A DNA stretch of 64,000 nt from Burkholderiales bacterium PBB3. Its GTDB lineage: Bacteria > Pseudomonadota > Gammaproteobacteria > Burkholderiales > Burkholderiaceae_C. The notes beneath the pieces are model-generated. The model saw only the letters and a program-made list of their open reading frames with translations. It was not told the origin of the DNA and searched no databases. Of this stretch, positions 19,875 to 27,419 are shown piece by piece. Numbering within the stretch: position 1 is the first letter of the stretch; each line of letters begins with the position of its first letter. The stretch is from positions 62,001 to 126,000 of the forward strand of contig NKIK01000006.1 in assembly GCA_002256115.1 (NCBI GenBank), read 5' to 3'. A program made the position numbers and the translations under genes.

Positions 19875-20219
19875 ATCCATAGATGCGGCATGGCTTACAC
19901 AAATCCGCTTCCTGCAGCATTAAACCTCGCTCAATTGGAGGTCACGTTAACCAGGCATGCTTGCTAGCAAGCTCTCTGTATCGTTGAAGGCCGGCAGGGC
20001 AGGTATCGCCCGCATTGCAGTCAGTGGAGAGCGGTATTGAATTTTCCTCAGTCTAGTACCCGATACCCGACATTCGCCAAAGACCGCAGATGGCCCCAAG
20101 AAGCCACTCGCACTAAGCCAAGAAGAAATACATCGGCGCAAGCGGAGTCAGTCTTTGGGAGCCCAATAGGCGTTTTAGGCCGTGGATAGTGCGGGAGCAG
20201 CTCCTGATTTAATAGCAAA
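19875..20219. other. Convergent intergenic region containing repeat copy B
   Basis: About 345 bp between the OppA-like gene and the convergent diguanylate cyclase gene. Apart from the dispersed repeat at its right end I see no credible gene; short open frames lack ribosome-binding sites. No strong terminator hairpin was found. Confidence 0.4.
20159..20216 (+). repeat. Dispersed repeat, copy B
   Basis: Nearly identical to copy A over its left half. It includes an 11-bp palindrome with a single central base (GGAGCAGCTCC). It ends four bases from the stop codon of the diguanylate cyclase gene on the opposite strand. Confidence 0.85.
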
Positions 20220-22088
20220 TCAGACGAAATCGGAGAGCACCGCTTGGTTACGCCCACGGGCTTTGGCCAGGTAGAGCGCACTGTCAGCGGCCCTGAGCAG
20301 TTCTTGGGCGGGCATGCCTTCTTGGGGCCGCAGGCTGGCAACGCCGATGCTGGCTGTGACACGGCCCAGGGCCGACTTCTCATGCGGCAGCCCCAGGCCC
20401 GCCAGCGCTTGGCACACCTTGTCGGCCATTTGCAAAGCGCCCTCGCCCGGAGTGTCGGGCGCGATGAACACAAACTCTTCGCCGCCATAGCGCGCCACCA
20501 AATCCCCGGTGCGGCCCATGTGCTCCGACAAGACCTGTGCAATGCGCTGCAGGCACAGGTCTCCGGCCTGGTGGCCGTAGTGGTCGTTGTAGGGCTTGAA
20601 CCAATCCACATCCAGCAGGCCCAGCGACAACGTCTGCCCCAGGCGCGCAGCGCGGGCCCACTCGCGGGCCAGCGCGGTATCAAACTGCCGCCGGTTGGCA
20701 ATGCCGGTCAGTCCGTCGGTCATGCTCAGGGCTTCGAGTTTTTGATTCGCTGCTTGTAGCTCGGCCGTGCGCTCGGCCACGCGCAGCTCCAGCATTTGCT
20801 CCGATGCTTGCAGTGAGGCCACCAGCGCACCCTGGGCTTGCAGAGCGTCCTCTTGGGCGCGCATGCGCTCGCGGCGCATGGCGTTGTAGCGGTCGGCCAG
20901 CGCAAAGGACAGAAGCAGCATCTCCAGCGCCGAGCCCAGTTGGGTGAGCTGCGTGGTGTAAAAGTTGGTGGGCAGCATGCCCAGGTTGCGCAGGTGGCTG
21001 AGCACCACCGCCACCAAAATGGCCGAAAACGCAAACACAAAATAGTAAGCACTGCGCTGGCGCTTGAAGGCGCACACCAGCCCAATGCCCAGCAGAAACA
21101 AGGCCGTCAAAGCATTCAGCACGATGAAGTAAGGCGCGGTCTCACGGAACCAGGCCAACAACAGCACCACAAAGACCGCGTTTAGGCCGATAAGAACCGA
21201 CATCCAACGGTCTGTGCGCGGAACCAAGGCTGGGGTATGCAATATGCGCCGCAAGAACAGCAAGCAGGCGATGGATGCAATGGCCGACGCCACGTTCACC
21301 CCCGCTTTGGACAGCAGCGTGTTGTCGCCCCACAGGTATTCAGGCCCCAGACCGGTGAATGCGGCCACCGCCACCGCTACGTGGGTGGCAAACACCAGGT
21401 AGAGCAAGAAGCTCGTGTCCCGCAAGGCCAAAAACAGCATCAGGTTGTACAGGCCAATGGCCAGCACGATGCCAACGTAGACGAACTGAACGGCGTAGTC
21501 CTCCCGCTCATAGGCCCGAAACGCTGCGGGCTCCCACAACTTGGCGGGTATGTTCAAAGAGTTGGGTGTCTCCGCCCGCAAGTAAAGCCACTGTGTGCTG
21601 TGCGGCGGCACCGTCAGCGCAAACACAAAATGCCGGTTTTTGTGCGGCCGTGCTGCAAACGGGCGCGCGTACCCGCTCTCTGTGGTTTGGTAGCCCCCGG
21701 CGGGCAGGGCTTGGTGCAGGTCCAGTTGGGCCAAGAGCGCGTAAGACACCTCCAGCACGCGCTCCTGCGCCTGGTCACTGGAGTTTTTGAGCGGCAGCCG
21801 CAGCCAGATGGCCGACCGGGTGTAGGAAAAGCTCAGCGCCTCGCCAGACGATTTGCCGGGCTTGAACTGCGCTGCCCGCTCGGGCTGCGAGACCTCGGCC
21901 AGGCTCAGCGCCGCCGAGGGGTCTTCCAGAACTTCAAAGTAGCTGGTCAATGACACCGGTGCAGCGCGCGCCGCTGCCACATCCAACACAGCCTCCCCCG
22001 CCCAGGCCTGCGCCGCGCACAACACCACCGCGCAGCAGCAGGCCGCAAAGGCTCGGCAAGACAGATTCAGGCGGGGCATGGGCGGCAT
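20220..22088 (-). CDS. 7TMR-DISM diguanylate cyclase
   Basis: 622 residues: signal peptide (FAACCCAVVLCAAQAWA), a periplasmic 7TMR-DISMED2-like beta domain (about 40-185, including SAIWLRLPLKN), seven transmembrane helices (about 195-400), a coiled coil (ALVASLQASEQMLELRVAE) and GGDEF (about 450-615). The catalytic loop is GGEEF, with LDVDWFKPYND at the metal site and an I-site RTGD five residues before it, so both activity and feedback inhibition look intact. The periplasmic domain of this class is thought to bind carbohydrate-like ligands. The gene is flanked on both sides by copies of the dispersed repeat (copies B and C). Confidence 0.9.
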   Translation of the reverse strand: MPPMPRLNLSCRAFAACCCAVVLCAAQAWAGEAVLDVAAARAAPVSLTSYFEVLEDPSAALSLAEVSQPERAAQFKPGKSSGEALSFSYTRSAIWLRLPLKNSSDQAQERVLEVSYALLAQLDLHQALPAGGYQTTESGYARPFAARPHKNRHFVFALTVPPHSTQWLYLRAETPNSLNIPAKLWEPAAFRAYEREDYAVQFVYVGIVLAIGLYNLMLFLALRDTSFLLYLVFATHVAVAVAAFTGLGPEYLWGDNTLLSKAGVNVASAIASIACLLFLRRILHTPALVPRTDRWMSVLIGLNAVFVVLLLAWFRETAPYFIVLNALTALFLLGIGLVCAFKRQRSAYYFVFAFSAILVAVVLSHLRNLGMLPTNFYTTQLTQLGSALEMLLLSFALADRYNAMRRERMRAQEDALQAQGALVASLQASEQMLELRVAERTAELQAANQKLEALSMTDGLTGIANRRQFDTALAREWARAARLGQTLSLGLLDVDWFKPYNDHYGHQAGDLCLQRIAQVLSEHMGRTGDLVARYGGEEFVFIAPDTPGEGALQMADKVCQALAGLGLPHEKSALGRVTASIGVASLRPQEGMPAQELLRAADSALYLAKARGRNQAVLSDFV

Positions 22089-22134
22089 CCTACTATGGCA
22101 AGCTCCCCGGCAATGCCGAAAAATGGGCCGAATG

Positions 22135-22182
22135 TGGCGTTCAGCCCATGGATAGTGCGGGAGCAGCTCCTAAAGTAATAGC
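22135..22182 (+). repeat. Dispersed repeat, copy C
   Basis: Matches the family over TGGATAGTGCGGGAGCAGCT and the terminal AATAGC, with the GGAGCAGCTCC palindrome. It lies about 50 bp upstream of the minus-strand diguanylate cyclase start. Confidence 0.85.
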
Positions 22183-22295
22183 GTTTACATTGCCAAACTG
22201 CGTTTGACTGTGGCACCGAGTTGTGGCCCGGAAGCGGCGGCGTTGTGGTGTGCTCCGCAGTGTCAGTAGTGCCCAGCGGCGGACAGGCAATTCAC

Positions 22296-22349
22296 TTTTG
22301 CCGCCGATACAGAATTGACCCGTGGATCAAAAGTGCGTCGCCACCAACA
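22296..22349. mobile_element. Joined transposon-end remnant 1
   Basis: 54 bp in which a left-type end (GCCGCCGATACAGAATTGAC) directly abuts a right-type end (GATCAAAAGTGCGTCGCCAC). The same two end sequences bound the 125-bp element at 23365-23489. It looks like an element that lost its interior. Confidence 0.6.
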
Positions 22350-22467
22350 CTCAATGACCAAGTGAGGGAATTATTCAGCTGGTCTACCACCCTGTTTGAA
22401 GTTAATTGGCGCCTGTCCAAGTCACTGCGAGCGTACGGAGCCTCAATGTTTTAGTATTCCCGCGAAA

Positions 22468-23265
22468 ATGCATGATTTTGAAGTAGACGGGAGCACCATC
22501 AATGAATATGAAAAAAAGACAACTGCGGCGCGACGACTGATTTCTGTACTGGAAACGGCCTTGGCTACTGCCAATCAAAACATGCAAGCCCGAGAAGTTT
22601 GGGCAGTGGTCTTCGGCATCAAACCAGATGATGGCATCGGCATTTGTCGTCAGCTTGTAGTGTTGGCGGACCTAGTCAGAGAGGTCGAGCGGCAAATAAA
22701 AATCGTGCTGGAGACTGACCATGACACATACCTTGCAGGTTTCGATCAAGTACTTGTCGGCCTTTCGCCGTTAAATCTTAGCCATAACAGCATTACTGCG
22801 ATCAATCAGTACATCACGCCTGAACGTATTGCTCGGTTGCAATTTTGCGACTTGGCTTTGATGGGCAGTTATGGTGAAGACTCAATTGGGCTCGACGAGC
22901 TGGCTGTGATCGATCAGGCCGCAAAAGAGTTGTTTGAGATGGTCAGAGCGTCAGTCGTGAATGTCCGACTGCGAACGATTCTGCTGGACGCGATTGAGCG
23001 CGTCCGCCGCTCAATCGCTATGTATCAGATACATGGCGCTAAAGGCCTTCGGGAAAGTCTGCAAACCCTGGTTGGCGTAGCGGTTCTGGAGCGTGATGGT
23101 TTGAAACAAACGGAGGCAGCAACACCGGATTTGTTAGACAAATATGGGAAGCTTGTTTACACATTGGATAAGGCGACTGGACTGGCATTGAAAACAACCG
23201 AGCTTGTACATAAGGCTGCACCGCTCTTCGACATGCTGACACATGCAGTGAAGGGCATGGGATAG
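22468..23265 (+). CDS. Hypothetical protein of accessory island, 265 aa
   Basis: From the ATG at 22468 the protein is almost wholly helical and soluble, with no signal peptide or membrane span. It contains heptad-like stretches (EKKTTAARRLISVLETALAT, LVVLADLVREVERQIKIVLE, LDAIERVRRSIAMYQIHG) suggesting a helical bundle or coiled coil. I recognise no catalytic motif or family. Base composition is visibly less GC-rich than the surrounding genes and codon use is more relaxed, fitting acquisition. It lies between two remnants of the same transposon-end family, next to the hipBA module. It could be a structural or immunity-type protein, but nothing in the sequence shows that. No clear ribosome-binding site was seen. 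Confidence 0.6.
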   Translation: MHDFEVDGSTINEYEKKTTAARRLISVLETALATANQNMQAREVWAVVFGIKPDDGIGICRQLVVLADLVREVERQIKIVLETDHDTYLAGFDQVLVGLSPLNLSHNSITAINQYITPERIARLQFCDLALMGSYGEDSIGLDELAVIDQAAKELFEMVRASVVNVRLRTILLDAIERVRRSIAMYQIHGAKGLRESLQTLVGVAVLERDGLKQTEAATPDLLDKYGKLVYTLDKATGLALKTTELVHKAAPLFDMLTHAVKGMG

Positions 23266-23364
23266 CCGGCTCCTTTGTAGGGCACAGGGAAAGGCCCCGA
23301 AAACCTGCAGATGGAGCCTTCAAGATTCGGAAAATCAGCCCGCTAAGCGCTCACGCTCGTGAGG

Positions 23365-23489
23365 TGTTGCCGCCGATACAGAACTGACCCAAATGCGCCG
23401 AGAGCCCAGACGCAGCAACTATTTCGACGCGTTGCTCTGGGTCAATGAAATCTCTCGGCACGTAGATCAAAAGTGCGTCGACACCAACA
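23365..23489. mobile_element. Miniature element with inverted TGTTG ends
   Basis: 125 bp starting TGTTGCCGCCGATACAGAAC and ending with GATCAAAAGTGCGTCGACAC plus CAACA. The ends TGTTG and CAACA are inverted. Inside, GCCGAGAG and CTCTCGGC pair, and CCCAGA...GCAAC pairs imperfectly with GTTGCTCTGGG, giving a hairpin-like interior and no coding capacity. It looks like a non-autonomous derivative of an insertion sequence; an IS21-like parent is possible but not shown. It ends 18 bp before the first hipBA operator. Confidence 0.6.
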
Positions 23490-23507
23490 GTAAGCCTCAC
23501 CGATAGT

Positions 23508-23523
23508 TCCTAAAATTGCAGGA
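23508..23523. promoter_or_regulatory. HipB-type operator 1
   Basis: TCCT-N8-AGGA half-site pair, the first of three identical arrangements upstream of hipB. Known HipB operators are also short inverted repeats separated by eight bases (TATCC-N8-GGATA in E. coli). Confidence 0.65.
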
Positions 23524-23557
23524 AATTCATCTTGCTCAGCCTACTATTCCAACTTAT

Positions 23558-23573
23558 TCCTAAAAATGCAGGA
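23558..23573. promoter_or_regulatory. HipB-type operator 2
   Basis: TCCT-N8-AGGA, 50 bp after operator 1 and ending five bases before the -35 hexamer. The eight-base spacer differs from that of operator 1 by one base. Confidence 0.7.
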
Positions 23574-23578
23574 TTAAG

Positions 23579-23607
23579 TTGCAGATCACGCATACCAAGA
23601 ATACAAT
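23579..23607 (+). promoter_or_regulatory. Sigma-70 promoter of hipBA
   Basis: TTGCAG (23579-23584), a 17-base spacer and TACAAT (23602-23607): near-consensus -35 and -10 with ideal spacing. The predicted start site near 23614 falls inside operator 3. Confidence 0.75.
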
Positions 23608-23608
23608 A

Positions 23609-23624
23609 TCCTGAATATTCAGGA
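23609..23624. promoter_or_regulatory. HipB-type operator 3 overlapping the Shine-Dalgarno site
   Basis: A perfect 16-bp palindrome TCCTGAATATTCAGGA, 51 bp after operator 2. Its right AGGA is also the ribosome-binding site of hipB, four bases before the ATG at 23628. Confidence 0.75.
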
Positions 23625-23627
23625 ATT

Positions 23628-24041
23628 ATGAAGCGCCGAATCACCTCCGTCTCAGAGCTTGGGGCCATCACGCGTGCCGCCCGCAAAAGTTCGGGCGTGC
23701 GACTGGACGACCTCGCCGCTCTCTCGGGTTTCAGCAAGCAGTTCGTCAACGACATCGAGTTGGGCAAGGAAGGCGTCCAACTAGGCAAAGTGCTCCAGGT
23801 CTTGAGCCAGTTGGGGGTGCACGTATATGTCGATGTACCGCCAGGGGCGGATGACTTAATTGCGCATTCTCGGGATCTGATTAACCGCACCAAAGGCCGT
23901 CGGGTGGGATCGAATGCGATGGTTCTTCCCATGGTGAAAGTAACGGCGTCTGGAAGCCCTACGGTGTCAAAGCCCGTGTCGCAGGCAATGTTGGATGCCA
24001 TTGCGCATTTACGCGCTACCTCAAAGAAAACTTTGCCGTGA
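23628..24041 (+). CDS. hipB: HipB-like antitoxin / transcriptional repressor
   Basis: 137 residues with an N-terminal helix-turn-helix of the Cro/HipB class at about 10-65: ITRAARKSSGVRLDDLAALS, then GFSKQFVNDIELGKEG and LGKVLQVLSQLGV. The C-terminal half, beyond residue 75, is longer than in E. coli HipB (88 residues) and low in secondary structure, possibly a flexible tail that contacts the toxin. The start ATG 23628 follows AGGA by four bases. It should bind the three TCCT-N8-AGGA operators upstream, repress its own operon and neutralise the HipA kinase. Its TGA overlaps the toxin start by four bases (GTGA), the usual toxin-antitoxin coupling. Confidence 0.85.
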   Translation: MKRRITSVSELGAITRAARKSSGVRLDDLAALSGFSKQFVNDIELGKEGVQLGKVLQVLSQLGVHVYVDVPPGADDLIAHSRDLINRTKGRRVGSNAMVLPMVKVTASGSPTVSKPVSQAMLDAIAHLRATSKKTLP

Positions 24042-25399
24042 TACAAAACGGCACAAACCCAAACACACAGTCCACCGAAGCTCACGCCTGGCGATCTCTG
24101 AGTGTGTATAGCAATGGCCGGATGGTCGGCCGAATGGTTGAACTCAACGACATTTGGGGGTTTGCCTACGAGCCCGAGTGGGTGTCCTGGGAAGGATCAT
24201 GGGACATCTCCCCCGCCCTGCCTCGCAGCGGCCTACAGTTCTTGGATGGCAGCACGGTTAGAACTGTGCAATGGTTCTTTGACAACCTCCTGCCAGAGGA
24301 AGGCATGCGTAAAGCCTTAGCGGGTCAATTGAAGATGAATGAGGGGGATGCGTTTTCTCTATTGGAGTACCTTGGCGCGGAATCGGCCGGCGCGTTGGTG
24401 CTCCTTCCGCCTGACGCTGCGTTTGTGCCCGAGCAGGGAATACAAATCCTCGCAGACGCGGTGTTGTCGGCCAGGATCGAGTCCATGCCACAAATACCGA
24501 TGGCAGCTACCAGTCCCAAACGCATGTCACTTGCAGGTGCCCAGCACAAGCTACTTGTTTGCTGGGATGGAAGCGCACTCTCTGAACCCAAAGGCTCGAC
24601 ACCCTCCTCTCACATACTGAAACCCGATAGTCCAGATCCCTACTATCCCCACTCAGTCATCAATGAGTACGCGATGATGACGCTGGCCAAGGGTATTGGT
24701 TTGGAAGTGCCACAGGTCTGGCGCCACTATTGCCCCAAGCCCGTCTACATCGTCGAGCGCTTTGATCGCAGAGGTGGCCCATGGACGGGGCCAGGATCGG
24801 TGGAAAGGCTGCACATCATTGATACCTGTCAACTGCTGAACAAATCGCGAGCCTTCAAGTACGAACTAGCATCGCTGGATTCTTTGAAGGCGGTGGTGGA
24901 AGCTACGCGGGCACCGGTTGCAACGCGCATGGGCTTGTACCGATGGCTGGTGTTCAATTTGCTCATTGGCAACGAAGACAACCATTTGAAAAACATTTCG
25001 CTGATGATTGACACTTCTGGTGTGCACCTGGCCCAGACCTATGACTTACTCAGTACTGCGGCCTATCACACCACGGCAATGCGGCCAGGTCAGGCGCTTT
25101 GGCCCGCAGTGCCTTTGGCCATTCCGCTACCGGGTCAAGGGACGTTTGAGCATGTGACTCGCACTGGCGTACTCGCAGCGGGAGAAGCCCTTGGGATTCC
25201 ATCGCGCCTGTGTAATCGGGAGCTGGATGAACAGCTGCAAAAGATAGAGCCGATGTTCGACACGCTTATTGCACAAGTACAGTCCGAAAACTTAACGTTG
25301 CGTGAAGATGCACATCGGTATTTGGGCGGCGAATTGCGATTTCTGCGCACGATCCGCCACGTGATCGTGGAGCAAATGGTGCAACGCTTGAAGGCTTGA
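24038..25399 (+). CDS. hipA: HipA-like serine/threonine kinase toxin
   Basis: 453 residues starting with GTG at 24038, overlapping the hipB stop. It has the HipA N-terminal subdomain (residues about 20-130; FFDNLLPEEGMRKALA) and the kinase core: SLAGAQHKL (164-172, the regulatory serine and ATP-loop region), LKPDSPD, VERFDR, the catalytic loop NEDNHLKN with Asp314 and Asn319, and YDLLST with the metal-binding Asp336. The 314-to-336 spacing matches E. coli HipA (309 to 332), so an active kinase is expected. The E. coli enzyme phosphorylates glutamyl-tRNA synthetase and causes growth arrest; the target here is inferred only. Composition is less GC-rich than the core genes, and transposon-end remnants flank the module. 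Confidence 0.9.
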   Translation: MIQNGTNPNTQSTEAHAWRSLSVYSNGRMVGRMVELNDIWGFAYEPEWVSWEGSWDISPALPRSGLQFLDGSTVRTVQWFFDNLLPEEGMRKALAGQLKMNEGDAFSLLEYLGAESAGALVLLPPDAAFVPEQGIQILADAVLSARIESMPQIPMAATSPKRMSLAGAQHKLLVCWDGSALSEPKGSTPSSHILKPDSPDPYYPHSVINEYAMMTLAKGIGLEVPQVWRHYCPKPVYIVERFDRRGGPWTGPGSVERLHIIDTCQLLNKSRAFKYELASLDSLKAVVEATRAPVATRMGLYRWLVFNLLIGNEDNHLKNISLMIDTSGVHLAQTYDLLSTAAYHTTAMRPGQALWPAVPLAIPLPGQGTFEHVTRTGVLAAGEALGIPSRLCNRELDEQLQKIEPMFDTLIAQVQSENLTLREDAHRYLGGELRFLRTIRHVIVEQMVQRLKA

Positions 25400-25401
25400 T
25401 G

Positions 25402-25430
25402 GTTGCCATCGACACAGAATTGACCCAGGT
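25402..25430. mobile_element. Solitary transposon-end remnant 3
   Basis: GGTTGCCATCGACACAGAAT followed by TGACCC resembles the left end of the elements at 22296 and 23365. It starts immediately after the hipA stop codon. No right-type end follows. Confidence 0.5.
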
Positions 25431-25460
25431 GCCGACAACGAAGTTATCCGCATCAAATCA

Positions 25461-25507
25461 GCGTTTCAGGCCGTGGGTAGTGCGGGAGCAGCTCCTAATT
25501 CAATAGC
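25461..25507 (+). repeat. Dispersed repeat, copy D
   Basis: Family core TGCGGGAGCAGCTCCT with a terminal AATAGC. It lies between hipA and tamA, about 85 bp upstream of the tamA start. Confidence 0.85.
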
Positions 25508-25592
25508 AAGCAGTTTCAGGAACACCCCACCCGCCTGGGGGCAAGAACGCCTTGTTACCAACACCGGTGTGCCCTGCACCACAATACGCCCC

Positions 25593-27419
25593 ATGAAAGC
25601 CATTCTGGCTGCGCTGCTGCTCCTGTGTCCTTGGGGTTACTTGCAAGCCCTCACTCCTCCTGCAACCCTCAGTAGCTCTGGCACTGCCGCCAGGGAGGGT
25701 GCCTTCACGCTGGTGATTGACGCGCCCGAGGCCGTGCGCGAGCTGCTGCAGCGCAACCTGGACGTATTGCGCTACCAAGGCTTAAGCGACCTGAGCGACA
25801 GCGAACTGGCCCGCCTGCTGCTGGCCGCCGAGCAAGACGCCCGGGAGCTGGTGGCCACGCTGGGCTACTTTTCGCCGACCATCACCATCGACCCACCGGT
25901 GAACCGCGACGGCAACTTCAATGCGCATGTGGCGCGCGCCCTGAAGCTCAGCGTGGTGCCGGGGGAGCCCACTGAGGTCAGCGATGTGAAGCTGGTGTTT
26001 ACCGGCCCGATACTGGCCGAGGCCGGTGCCGAGCAGCGCGAACGCGTCATCCGCGAATGGGCACTCGAGACCGGCATGCGCTTTAGCCAAACGCGCTGGA
26101 CGGATGCAAAACAGCAGGCCGTATTGCAGCTCACCGCGCAAAACTACCCCACGGCCAGCCTCACCCACTCCGAGGCTGATATTGACCCGGTCACCCAGCG
26201 CGCGCGCCTGAGCGTGACACTAGACTCCGGCCCGCGCTACCGGCTGGGGCCACTGGTGATTACGGGTCTGAACCACTTCAGTAGCGATATCGTGCGGCGG
26301 CTGGTGCGCCTGCCCATGGGTGACTACGACCAGACCCAACTGGTGGCCGCCCAGCAGCGCCTGACCGACAGCGGCTACTTTGATTCGGCCTTCATCAGCA
26401 TCGACACCAGTGGCGACCCGGCCGCCGCACCCGTGCTGGTGCAGGTGCGCGAGGCCAAGCTGCAAAAGCTGGTGTTGGGCATCGGTGCCAGCACCGACAC
26501 TGGCGCACGCCTGTCGATTGAGCACACCCACCACAAGCTGCCGCTGCTGGATTGGCGCGCCGTCAACAAACTGCTGCTGGCGCGCGACACCACATCGTTG
26601 GCGTCGGAGGTCACATCCCACCCCAACGACGACAACTGGCGCTGGTCATTGGCAGGCGTTATCCAGCAGCAAACCCTGGGCAGCTTTTTAATCCACAGCC
26701 AAAGCCTGCGCGTGGGCCGCGCCCGCAGCACTGAGCCGCTGGACAACGAATACTATTTGCAGCTGGACCGGGCCGATGCCGCCACCAGCGATGCCACCGC
26801 GCAGGCCGAGGTGCAATCGCTCACGGCCAACTACGCTTTCACGATACGCCGCTTTGACCACCCCCTGTTTCCCAACAGCGGCTGGGGCCTGGGCCTGGCC
26901 TTGGGTGCAGGCACCACCGTGGGTGCCCGCAATGACCCGTATGGCCGCATCGTGGCGCGCTGGCTCAGCTACCAGCCCCTGGGCGGCGCAGGCGTAGCGT
27001 CTAGCGGGCGCCTGGCGCTGCGCGCCCAAGCCGGGGCGGTGGTGGCAGAAGCCGGTGCCTACCTGCCCAGTACGCAGATTTTCTTCATCGGTGGCGACAA
27101 CAGCGTGCGCGGCTACGCCTACCGCGAGCTGGGCGTCACCCTGCCCGACGGCCAAACCACCGGCGGGCGCACCATGGCGCTGGGCAGCGTGGAATGGCAG
27201 CGCCCGATCCGCATCAATGGCCGTGCCTCCGACTGGGAGAGCACGGTTTTTATCGATGCCGGTGCGGTGGCCAACAGCGCTGCCGATCTGCGGCCCAAGG
27301 TGGGCGTCGGCATCGGTGCCCGCTGGAAAAGCCCGGTCGGCCCACTGCAAATTGACGTGGCCTACGGGGTAGACGTGCAACGCCTGCGCTTGCACCTGAA
27401 TGTGGGGTTCAACTTTTGA
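25593..27419 (+). CDS. tamA: TamA, outer-membrane BamA-family assembly factor
   Basis: 608 residues from the ATG at 25593, which opens a signal peptide (AILAALLLLCPWGYLQA). POTRA-like segments occupy about 35-270 (including YRLGPLVITGLNHFSSD), followed by a 16-strand Omp85-type barrel. The conserved loop-6 motif appears as FFIGGDNSVRGYAYRELG, and the C-terminus ends in Phe (LNVGFNF), the beta-barrel insertion signal. TamA works with TamB to move lipids or assemble some outer-membrane proteins. Its TGA overlaps the tamB ATG by one base (TGATG). A longer in-frame start would run into the dispersed repeat and is unlikely. Length is close to E. coli TamA (577). Confidence 0.9.
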   Translation: MKAILAALLLLCPWGYLQALTPPATLSSSGTAAREGAFTLVIDAPEAVRELLQRNLDVLRYQGLSDLSDSELARLLLAAEQDARELVATLGYFSPTITIDPPVNRDGNFNAHVARALKLSVVPGEPTEVSDVKLVFTGPILAEAGAEQRERVIREWALETGMRFSQTRWTDAKQQAVLQLTAQNYPTASLTHSEADIDPVTQRARLSVTLDSGPRYRLGPLVITGLNHFSSDIVRRLVRLPMGDYDQTQLVAAQQRLTDSGYFDSAFISIDTSGDPAAAPVLVQVREAKLQKLVLGIGASTDTGARLSIEHTHHKLPLLDWRAVNKLLLARDTTSLASEVTSHPNDDNWRWSLAGVIQQQTLGSFLIHSQSLRVGRARSTEPLDNEYYLQLDRADAATSDATAQAEVQSLTANYAFTIRRFDHPLFPNSGWGLGLALGAGTTVGARNDPYGRIVARWLSYQPLGGAGVASSGRLALRAQAGAVVAEAGAYLPSTQIFFIGGDNSVRGYAYRELGVTLPDGQTTGGRTMALGSVEWQRPIRINGRASDWESTVFIDAGAVANSAADLRPKVGVGIGARWKSPVGPLQIDVAYGVDVQRLRLHLNVGFNF

